From: Candidatus Atribacteria bacterium
Lineage (GTDB): Bacteria; Atribacterota; Atribacteria; Atribacterales; Atribacteraceae
Direction of reading: 5' to 3'
DNA length: 6,360 nt
Assembly: GCA_003561145.1 (NCBI GenBank)
Contig: PWXL01000262.1
Coordinates: 1 to 6,360, forward strand
The notes under the pieces were generated by a model. It ran no database searches, was not told where the DNA came from, and was given only the letters and a program-made list of their open reading frames with translations. The position numbers and the translations under genes were made by a program. Below, in pieces: positions 1 through 5,395 of this stretch (position 1 is the first letter of the stretch; each line of letters opens with the position of its first letter).

Positions 1-651
1 CCCCGAACGGCCCGGGAACCGTTCGAGAAAACTGTATCCACGCAGAAGGTGCGGAGGTACAAAATCATCCCGCAGGGCATGGTCACGGAGGTACATACGG
101 TAGACAGGGTGGTCGGCACCCCCTCGTGCTCCTGCTGTGCCTTGGGCGTACATGGCATATCCTTCCCATACCCAAAAGGGTTGCACCATATTCGGAAGTA
201 CAACATATCCCAAAAGCGATCGCAGTGTCGTAAATCCGCCCTCCACCGCACCAAGGTGAAGAAGATGGGCAAGCTCGTGGGCAAGTACCAAACGCAGCCA
301 ATTCCCTGGACGTGAACCGAAAGCGAGATCGGAAGGTTGAGAAACAGAGATATGAATTTCTCCCTGCAGGGGATCGGCATATCCCTGAGAAGATTCAGTC
401 TGGTCATGGAGTACTATAGCCGGCCGGTAATCGAGAACAGACCCGGTCAGGGTTTCAAGTTCTGGGAGTATGTCTTCTATGAGAGCCACTGCCATACGGG
501 CTGTATCAATGAGGTGGAGAGGGAAAACAACTCGTACGTGAGGAGTGGACATTTCCCTCCATTCAAGGGAAGGGTCGTAGCGCCGTGCTGAAGCGTGTAT
601 TCCCGTGAACAAAAGTATCAACAGAACCAACCCGAGAAAGAGTTGTTTCAT
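1..651 (-). CDS. Secreted gluzincin-type zinc metallopeptidase, N-terminal part (gene runs off the left edge)
   Basis: Seen: an uninterrupted frame of 217 codons from an ATG at 651-649 to the window edge, with no stop inside the window. Residues 1-22 look like a Sec signal peptide: MKQ, a hydrophobic stretch (about 4-19), then an ASA site before RR, so the product is probably exported. HELAH at 125-129 is an HExxH zinc motif. WEG at 162-164 gives a glutamate (E163) 34 residues after the second histidine, which fits a gluzincin third ligand. Known: an early D-P-x-L-x-W-R...T-P-H segment (here 26-38) before HExxH...W-x-x-E-G resembles bacterial peptidase MA-like proteins that often continue into a TolB/WD40-like beta-propeller. 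Inferred: such a C-terminal part may lie outside the window. The start is the only candidate: an in-frame TGA lies eight codons upstream with no other start between. The Shine-Dalgarno sequence is weak, unlike the neighbours. The substrate is unknown. Confidence 0.8.
   Translation of the reverse strand, partial: MKQLFLGLVLLILLFTGIHASARRYDPSLEWREMSTPHVRVVFPLHLIDTARMAVALIEDILPELETLTGSVLDYRPAIVLHDQTESSQGYADPLQGEIHISVSQPSDLAFGSRPGNWLRLVLAHELAHLLHLGAVEGGFTTLRSLLGYVVLPNMVQPFWVWEGYAMYAQGTAGARGGADHPVYRMYLRDHALRDDFVPPHLLRGYSFLERFPGRSG
4..25. repeat. Perfect 7-bp inverted repeat inside the metallopeptidase gene
   Basis: CGAACGG at 4-10 and CCGTTCG at 19-25 are exact reverse complements around an 8-base loop that itself contains CCCGGG. 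The sequence codes for part of the metallopeptidase (about residues 209-216), so it may be chance in a GC-rich stretch. It could also form an RNA hairpin. There is no T-run after it in the visible part of the minus strand. Confidence 0.35.
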
Positions 652-747
652 TGATGTATCGCCATCGCTTTCTCATCAATCTCTTAATTTTGAAACAGCA
701 GCCATTTTTTCTCCAGCGCGCTGATGTCCGGGAAAGAATACTGTCTT

Positions 748-753
748 ATTATA
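748..753 (-). promoter_or_regulatory. Possible -10 box upstream of the metallopeptidase gene
   Basis: A perfect TATAAT reads on the minus strand at 753-748, about 97 bases upstream of the ATG at 651. No convincing -35 hexamer lies 16-18 bases further upstream (a 17-base spacer gives CTCCCT, inside the tRNA-like repeat), and there is no TGn extended -10. It is a plausible start for the metallopeptidase transcript, since that gene is separated from the upstream cluster by 222 bases, but it could be chance. Confidence 0.25.
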
Positions 754-757
754 CACA

Positions 758-778
758 CATGGGATGGCGGAGGGAGTG
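758..778 (-). repeat. Imperfect direct repeat of the tRNA-Ser 3' end (downstream copy)
   Basis: These 21 bases match 867-887 with one mismatch (763 versus 872). On the minus strand the copy contains CACTCCCTCCGCCA, which covers the last bases of the T-stem, the whole 3' acceptor strand, the discriminator and CCA of tRNA-Ser, followed by about seven bases of 3' flank. Nothing resembling the rest of a tRNA precedes it. It lies 109 bases beyond the real tRNA end. It could be an attachment-site-type scar of integration at the tRNA or the stub of a decayed tandem tRNA copy. Confidence 0.6.
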
Positions 779-786
779 ATGGAAAA

Positions 787-819
787 TGAGAAGTGAGAAG
801 CGTAAAGGCCAATGAGAAG
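787..819. repeat. Three TGAGAAG heptamers in the tRNA-metallopeptidase spacer
   Basis: TGAGAAG occurs at 787-793, immediately again at 794-800, and a third time at 813-819. The first and third copies extend to AATGAGAAG. They lie between the two copies of the tRNA 3' end. No known operator is recognised. They may be a binding-site array or the result of local slippage. Confidence 0.4.
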
Positions 820-866
820 GTGATCAACATGCCGGCTTCAAACCATGCATCAACAAACCATTGACC

Positions 867-887
867 CATGGAATGGCGGAGGGAGTG
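867..887 (-). repeat. Direct repeat copy at the 3' end of the tRNA-Ser gene
   Basis: This is the partner of 758-778. It comprises the last 14 bases of the tRNA gene (874-887) plus seven bases of downstream flank (867-873). Integrases commonly use the 3' end of tRNA genes, and tRNA-Ser genes are frequent targets. No integrase gene lies in the window, and the repeats enclose only about 90 bases. Confidence 0.55.
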
Positions 888-960
888 GGACTCGAACCCA
901 CACTGCCTTGCGGCGTACCGGTTTTCAAGACCGGCTCCTTGCCAATTCGGACATCCCTCC
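874..960 (-). tRNA. tRNA-Ser, anticodon UGA
   Basis: The 87-base sequence folds into a complete class II tRNA. It has a 7-bp acceptor (GGAGGGA with TCCCTCC), U8, a 3-bp D-stem TCC/GGA with a loop containing GG, a 5-bp anticodon stem CCGGT/ACCGG around CTTGAAA, a 16-base variable region with a GCC-GCAA-GGC hairpin, and a T-arm GTGGG-TTCGAGT-CCCAC. The discriminator is G and CCA is encoded. The long variable arm with G73 fits serine identity. The anticodon TGA lies at 927-925 and reads UCA (and, by wobble, other UCN) codons. The gene sits 42 bases after an oxidoreductase gene and two genes after serS, whose product would charge it. No hairpin followed by a T-run is visible downstream. Confidence 0.97.
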
Positions 961-976
961 GCTTTCTTTCTCCTAT

Positions 977-1006
977 AGTATACAGCGTTTGCCTGTGCTT
1001 CCTCAA
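977..1006 (-). promoter_or_regulatory. Sigma-70-type promoter of tRNA-Ser
   Basis: On the minus strand TTGAGG (1006-1001) and TATACT (982-977) are separated by 18 bases. Transcription would start near 970, about ten bases before the mature 5' end, giving a short leader for RNase P to remove. The -35 box overlaps the TGA stop codon of the oxidoreductase gene (1005-1003). The tRNA can therefore be made independently of, or in addition to, read-through from the operon. Confidence 0.6.
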
Positions 1007-2121
1007 GTCGCGTACCCACTCAACCGGTAGGCATCTTCCAGAAAACGCTGCGCCCGCACTCCGTCAACGGTTCCTGCGCCAAGGTGCGGCCTCCCTGCAT
1101 GGCGCATTAAAAAATCATGCGCACAGGCAATATGGTAACGCACCCAGCCGATCGCGTTTTTCCCGGGGATACGGGTTGGAGGCGGATACTGCTGAACCGC
1201 TTCAATATGCTGGAAGCCACGGTTTCCCCCGTAAGGTCCCCTCAAACCGGCGTTATCGTAAAACTCGAGATAATTAGGTTGCATGGAATGAAAGCGTATA
1301 CTTCCTCTCGATCCTTCGATTTCCACCCGGATTTCGTCACAGCTTCCGGTGGCAAAGCGGCTGGCTTCTATCGTACCTTCCGCTCCTCCCGCAAGGGTAA
1401 AGGCTACCTCACACCAGTCATCCACTCCTACTTTTTCCCGCCGGGATGAGCCCGCTTCTACCGGACGTTCTTTGATGAAAGTCCGGGCACGGGCGTTTGT
1501 CACTTCTGTTTCACCAACCAGGTAGTGCACCAGGTCAACCACGTGTGAACCCAAATCAGCGAGAGCTCCCCCACCGGACATTTCACGGCGCAAACGCCAT
1601 TTCATGGGTCTTGAGGGATCTACATATCCCGAATGAAGGTACGCCACGCGAGCCCGGAATATCTCTCCCAGCTTACCCTCACCGATGAGCTCGCCGGCGC
1701 GCAGGAGGGCAGGGATAAATCGGTATTGAAAGGCCATTCCGAAGGGCACCCCGGAACGGTCGACCGTTTTCGCTATGGTCTCCGCTTCTGCAAGGTTCAT
1801 GGCTAATGGTTTGTCGCAATATACCGCCTTACCTGCTTCAACCGCCTTTTCCACTTCCTCACGATGAAATATGTTGGGCGTGGCAATGACCACCACTTCA
1901 ATGTCCTCTCTTGCTAACAGTTCTTCAAGCTGGTGGGTGACAAAATGCACCCCGCTTTCCTCCCCCGCAGCCTGCGCACTGCGGGGTGAGGAAGTACATA
2001 TCCCCCGGATTTCAGGGAGAGCCGGCAGTTCCTCGTAATAGTATGGAAGTGAGGAAAAGGCCAGAGCATGAATTCTGCCGATGAAACCGTATCCAACCAT
2101 ACCGATGCCTATCCGTTCCAT
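1003..2121 (-). CDS. Gfo/Idh/MocA-family NAD(P)-dependent oxidoreductase
   Basis: The 372-residue cytosolic protein has the usual family length. The N-terminal Rossmann fold shows G-Y-G-F-I-G at 10-15 with H18. VVVIATPN at 76-83 and CDKPLAMN at 102-109 form the nucleotide-binding and catalytic lysine region (K104, in the position of the family's E-K-P lysine). The C-terminal domain carries GGGALADLGSHVVDL at 183-197, where D189 and H193 match the family's substrate-site motif, and a late DGV (353-355) typical of the last helix. Known: members oxidise or reduce sugars, inositols, sugar nucleotides or related substrates. The exact substrate cannot be read here. The ATG abuts the serS stop codon, so translation is probably coupled. 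Its link to serine or RNA repair is not evident and it may be a passenger. Confidence 0.9.
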   Translation of the reverse strand: MERIGIGMVGYGFIGRIHALAFSSLPYYYEELPALPEIRGICTSSPRSAQAAGEESGVHFVTHQLEELLAREDIEVVVIATPNIFHREEVEKAVEAGKAVYCDKPLAMNLAEAETIAKTVDRSGVPFGMAFQYRFIPALLRAGELIGEGKLGEIFRARVAYLHSGYVDPSRPMKWRLRREMSGGGALADLGSHVVDLVHYLVGETEVTNARARTFIKERPVEAGSSRREKVGVDDWCEVAFTLAGGAEGTIEASRFATGSCDEIRVEIEGSRGSIRFHSMQPNYLEFYDNAGLRGPYGGNRGFQHIEAVQQYPPPTRIPGKNAIGWVRYHIACAHDFLMRHAGRPHLGAGTVDGVRAQRFLEDAYRLSGYAT

Positions 2122-3405
2122 TCACACCACTCCTTCCCTGGGTATGATTCGCTCCACACCAGCCATGAACGGGCGCAATGCTTCAGGGATGGTCACTGTT
2201 CCATCCTCTTGCTGGTAATTCTCCAAAATCGCTACCATCGTACGGCCCACCGCGACTCCTGATCCGTTTAAGGTATGGACAAAACGTAGTTTTCCCCTTT
2301 CGTCTCGAAAGCGGATACCGGCACGGCGGGCTTGAAAGTCTTCGAAATTACTGCAAGAAGATATTTCCCGGTAGGTCCCCTGAGAGGGTACCCAGACTTC
2401 GATATCATACGTTTTTGCCGCCGCAAAACCTAAATCTCCCGTACAGAGGGTAACCACCCGGTAGGGAAGCCCCAATAGTTCGAGCACCCTTGATGCATCA
2501 CTGAGCAGCGTCTCGAGCTCCTGGTACGAAGTATCCGGGTGAGTGAATTTTACCAGCTCTACCTTGTTGAACTGGTGCTGCCGTATGAGACCGCGCACGT
2601 CTTTTCCATAAGATCCCGCCTCCCTGCGGAAGCACGCCGTATAGGCCGTGTAGAAGAGGGGAAGCGCCTCGTTCGGCAACACCTCTCCTGCATGCAGGTT
2701 GGTAACAGGTACTTCCGCGGTGGGAATGAGGTGGAGGTCGTCCTGACAGTGATAGAGATCGGCCGCGAATTTTGGAAGTTGGCCCGTCCAGGTCATGGCG
2801 GATGAGTTCACCATGAAGGGAGGGAAAACTTCGAGGTACCCGTGCCTTCGTGTATGGAGATCGAGCATGAAATGTATGAGCGCTCTTTCCAAAAGCGCAC
2901 CCTGGCCTGTAAGCACAGCGAAACGGGAAGATGCTATTTTTGCTCCCCGTTCGAAGTCGAGAATCCCCAAGCCCTCGCCGATCTCCCAGTGAGGCCGCGG
3001 AGTATAATGAAACTCCGGCATATGCCCCCAGTGTTTCACCTCAACGTTATCGTTCTCATTTTCACCAACAGGAGCGCTGGAATGGGGGATATTGGGTATC
3101 CACAGCAGCATCTCACGCCATGATTCCTCGAGTTCCTTGAGACGGGTATCGATACCCTTGATTTTTTCCGATACTTCTTGCATGTGCTCTACGACCGGAG
3201 CGGGATCGGCTCCTTCTTGTTTCATTTTTCCTATGTTTCGTGATGCTTCGTTCCTTTTGGCCTTGAGATTATCGGCCTCTTGCTGAAGCATGCGGCGTTC
3301 CTGGTCCAAGTTATAAATGGACTGCACGTCTACATCCATCCGGCGTCGTTGCAGCGCGCCTTCCAGCGCACCTCGGTTGTCTCGCACCCATTTCCAGTCA
3401 AGCAT
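2122..3405 (-). CDS. serS: Seryl-tRNA synthetase
   Basis: The 427-residue class II synthetase attaches serine to tRNA-Ser (and in many bacteria to tRNA-Sec) in the cytosol. Residues about 1-105 form the N-terminal tRNA-binding arm, with a charged, heptad-rich antiparallel coiled coil at roughly 30-98 that contacts the long variable arm of tRNA-Ser. The catalytic core shows the serine-binding TAE (229-231), motif 2 with FRRE (259-262) then G-S-Y-G-K-D-x-R-G-L-I-R-x-H-Q-F, KVELVKF (281-287), and motif 3 LNGSGVAVGRTMVAILENYQ (379-398) with R388. Length is normal for the bacterial type and no key residue is missing. GGGGAG five bases before the ATG supports the start. It lies 31 bases after rtcB, and a tRNA-Ser gene follows two positions downstream. 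Confidence 0.98.
   Translation of the reverse strand: MLDWKWVRDNRGALEGALQRRRMDVDVQSIYNLDQERRMLQQEADNLKAKRNEASRNIGKMKQEGADPAPVVEHMQEVSEKIKGIDTRLKELEESWREMLLWIPNIPHSSAPVGENENDNVEVKHWGHMPEFHYTPRPHWEIGEGLGILDFERGAKIASSRFAVLTGQGALLERALIHFMLDLHTRRHGYLEVFPPFMVNSSAMTWTGQLPKFAADLYHCQDDLHLIPTAEVPVTNLHAGEVLPNEALPLFYTAYTACFRREAGSYGKDVRGLIRQHQFNKVELVKFTHPDTSYQELETLLSDASRVLELLGLPYRVVTLCTGDLGFAAAKTYDIEVWVPSQGTYREISSCSNFEDFQARRAGIRFRDERGKLRFVHTLNGSGVAVGRTMVAILENYQQEDGTVTIPEALRPFMAGVERIIPREGVV
2130..2135 (-). promoter_or_regulatory. Ribosome binding site inside the end of serS for the oxidoreductase
   Basis: AAGGAG reads on the minus strand eight bases before the ATG at 2121-2119. It lies within the last codons of serS. 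The serS TGA (2124-2122) and the ATG are directly adjacent with no base between. This fixes the oxidoreductase start and points to translational coupling. Confidence 0.75.
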
Positions 3406-3436
3406 CGTATCTCCCCTTTTCTGATCAAGCGGATCG

Positions 3437-4894
3437 CTATCCCTTGACCACCCCCATGGGCCTGGTAGAGGCCACTCGCAACGAAATTCCTGATTGTTCC
3501 ACCGTCTCTACCACTGCTTTCACGCTCTTGTATGCCTCAGTCATTTCCTCACGAAGGGTTGATCGGCTCTTGGCCATCACTGTGATTCCCTTCTCCTGGA
3601 GTTCCGCTACTATATCTCTGCCCCGTGATTGCTTGTCCGCTTGCGAGCGGCTGAGTACTCTTCCCGCTCCATGGCAGGTAGACCCAAACGTCTCCTCCAT
3701 GGCTCGTTGCGTTCCCACGAGAATGTATGACCCTGTTCCCATATCACCCGGAATAAGTACCGGCTGTCCCACAGCCCGGTATGCTTCCGGCAGGGCAGGG
3801 TGGCCGGCCGCAAACGCCCGGGTGGCTCCCTTGCGGTGAACACACACATCGAGTTCCTTTCCTGTGACCCTGTGGCGCTCGAGTTTGGCGATATTGTGGG
3901 CCACATCGTAGAGGATATGCATGCCCAGCTTTTCGGCCGAGGAACCGAAAACCGTTTCAAAGCTCTCTCTCACACGGTGGGTGATTAACTGTCTATTCGC
4001 CCAGGCGAAATTCGCCGCGCATGCCATAGCGGCAAAATATGCCTTCCCTTCGTCGGAAGAAAGAGGTGCGCAAGCCAATTGCTTATCGGGAACGCTGATG
4101 CCGTATTTTTTCATTGCACTCTGCATGAGGCGGAGGCTGTCGGTACAGACCTGGTGTCCGAAACCCCGGGAACCGGTATGGATCATCACCACGACCTGGC
4201 CTTCAAATAAACCGAAGGAACGTGCTATATCAGGGTGGAAAATCTCCTCCACAACCTCTACTTCCAGAAAGTGGTTCCCCGAGCCCAACGTTCCTACCTG
4301 CTCCCTTCCTCTTTTCATGGCTTTCTCGCTTACCTCAGCAGGGTCGGCCCCCGCCATGGCTCCGCCTTCTTCAAGATAGGTGGTGTCTTCTTTCCATCCA
4401 TATCCTCTTTTAATCAGAGAGCGGGCTCCCTCTGTCAACACTTTGGTGAGATCCCGCTGGGAAAACACCTGCCTTCCCTCAGAGCCAAGACCGGAGGGTA
4501 CGTCCCGGAAAAGCGCATTGACAAGCTCTTTCAAGCGGGGCTGTACCTCGTCACCCGAAAGTTCCGTGCGTACCAACCGGACACCACAGTTGATATCGAA
4601 GCCCACACCTCCTGGAGAAATCACACCTTCCGCCCTGTCGAAGGCGGCCACTCCTCCGATGGGAAATCCATAACCCCAGTGAATATCAGGCATGGCCATG
4701 GAGCGACCCACTATTCCCGGCAAACACGCTACATTGGTTACCTGTTCCGGAGCTTGGTCAGCAAGTACCGCTTCTATCATATCCTTTCCCGCGTAGATAA
4801 TCCCGTCAGTCCGCATTCCCTGTTTATAGGTGCGGGGTATAACCCAGCGGTTATCGTCCAGACGCTCCAGGGGTCCCTTCCATTTTTCAGCCAT
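3437..4894 (-). CDS. rtcB: RNA-splicing ligase RtcB (long, archease-dependent form)
   Basis: RtcB joins RNA ends bearing 2',3'-cyclic phosphate or 3'-phosphate to 5'-OH ends, using GTP and Mn2+ through a covalent histidine-GMP intermediate. All key residues are visible in the 485-residue protein: D100 and C103 in GGVGFDINCGVR, H208 in GSGNHFLEV, H239 in MIHTGSRGFGHQ, H333 in VAHN, the guanylylated H408 in CHGAGRVLSR, and the near-terminal K484. Their spacing follows that of Pyrococcus horikoshii RtcB (481 residues) with a shift of four or five, whereas E. coli RtcB is shorter (408). Archease is encoded 41 bases upstream, as expected for its activator. GGGAGG six bases before the ATG fixes the start. 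No RtcA cyclase or RtcR regulator is visible. The likely role is RNA repair; the target RNA is unknown. Confidence 0.97.
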   Translation of the reverse strand: MAEKWKGPLERLDDNRWVIPRTYKQGMRTDGIIYAGKDMIEAVLADQAPEQVTNVACLPGIVGRSMAMPDIHWGYGFPIGGVAAFDRAEGVISPGGVGFDINCGVRLVRTELSGDEVQPRLKELVNALFRDVPSGLGSEGRQVFSQRDLTKVLTEGARSLIKRGYGWKEDTTYLEEGGAMAGADPAEVSEKAMKRGREQVGTLGSGNHFLEVEVVEEIFHPDIARSFGLFEGQVVVMIHTGSRGFGHQVCTDSLRLMQSAMKKYGISVPDKQLACAPLSSDEGKAYFAAMACAANFAWANRQLITHRVRESFETVFGSSAEKLGMHILYDVAHNIAKLERHRVTGKELDVCVHRKGATRAFAAGHPALPEAYRAVGQPVLIPGDMGTGSYILVGTQRAMEETFGSTCHGAGRVLSRSQADKQSRGRDIVAELQEKGITVMAKSRSTLREEMTEAYKSVKAVVETVEQSGISLRVASTRPMGVVKG

Positions 4895-4935
4895 GGAATC
4901 CCTCCCTTGTATTTTCCTTCACTTTTACACAACCA

Positions 4936-5355
4936 TCACATATCAAAGTAGACCTGGGCTCTCCACAAAGTCGGGCCCAGTTCCTCCACTGCGGCCTGGT
5001 AGTAGGTACAGGCCTTAATCTCACGCTTCAGTTCATGGTGGGTGTAATCAATCGGCCCCCCCCGAACACGGCCCTTCATGGAAACCGGCCCAATACGCTT
5101 AATCTCGAAATCACCTGGAAGTACTTCTTCCGTCTCAAAAACGTACAGAAGTTCGTTCAGCCAATTGACCAGAAGCTCCACCCTGTCTTCACCTTCCACC
5201 GCTATCTCTGTTTCAAATCCTTCCCCGCTTACTTTCGCATCGGTGATGAGAGAAAACATACCCTCCGCTGCATTACTGAACAATTCGGGGAGATTGCGCC
5301 CCCAGGCTACGATTCCGATGTCAGCGGTATGGTCCAGGATCTCAAAGCGTTTCAT
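4936..5355 (-). CDS. Archease, RtcB activator
   Basis: The 139-residue protein has the normal archease length. It begins with the hallmark DHTADIG (8-14), where D12 is a predicted metal ligand, and contains NWLNELLYVFE (64-74), a segment HELKREIKACTYYQ (107-120) matching the conserved H-x-x-K-x-E-I-K-A-x-T-Y-H signature, and a C-terminal aspartate (D138) in VYFDM. Known: archease binds RtcB, speeds its guanylylation, allows multiple turnover and broadens nucleotide use. The gene lies directly upstream of rtcB in the same orientation with a 41-base gap, so the pair is probably made from one transcript. GAGGTGG seven bases before the ATG supports the start. The last histidine of the signature is tyrosine here (Y119), a mild variation. 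Confidence 0.95.
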   Translation of the reverse strand: MKRFEILDHTADIGIVAWGRNLPELFSNAAEGMFSLITDAKVSGEGFETEIAVEGEDRVELLVNWLNELLYVFETEEVLPGDFEIKRIGPVSMKGRVRGGPIDYTHHELKREIKACTYYQAAVEELGPTLWRAQVYFDM

Positions 5356-5395
5356 GTGCGATCCACCTCACGAGATTTTCTTGTTCCTCTTGTGC

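Noticed and set aside
758..887. A complete mobile element or mini-island at the tRNA
   Set aside because: The repeats enclose only about 90 bases, with no integrase, excisionase or cargo. At most this is a scar.
874..960. Selenocysteine tRNA (selC), because of the TGA in the anticodon loop and the serS nearby
   Set aside because: The anticodon is UGA (reads UCA), not UCA. The acceptor is 7 bp and the length 87, all normal for tRNA-Ser; selC has a longer acceptor arm.
684..1019. A 111-codon minus-strand frame
   Set aside because: It runs straight through the tRNA-Ser gene and both tRNA-end repeats and has no recognisable domain. It is an accidental frame.
861..1277. A 138-codon plus-strand frame beginning near the tRNA
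   Set aside because: It is antisense to the tRNA and the oxidoreductase gene, has no family resemblance and no convincing ribosome site.
3406..3436. Terminator between rtcB and serS
   Set aside because: Only a 4-bp GGAT/ATCC stem is visible after the rtcB stop and there is no T-run. It is too weak to end transcription.
3406..3436. A T-box riboswitch controlling serS
   Set aside because: The 31-base gap after rtcB is far too short for a T-box leader, and no T-box core sequence is present.
4235..4951. A 238-codon plus-strand frame
   Set aside because: It is wholly antisense to rtcB, whose catalytic residues are all intact. The composition is that of a shadow frame.
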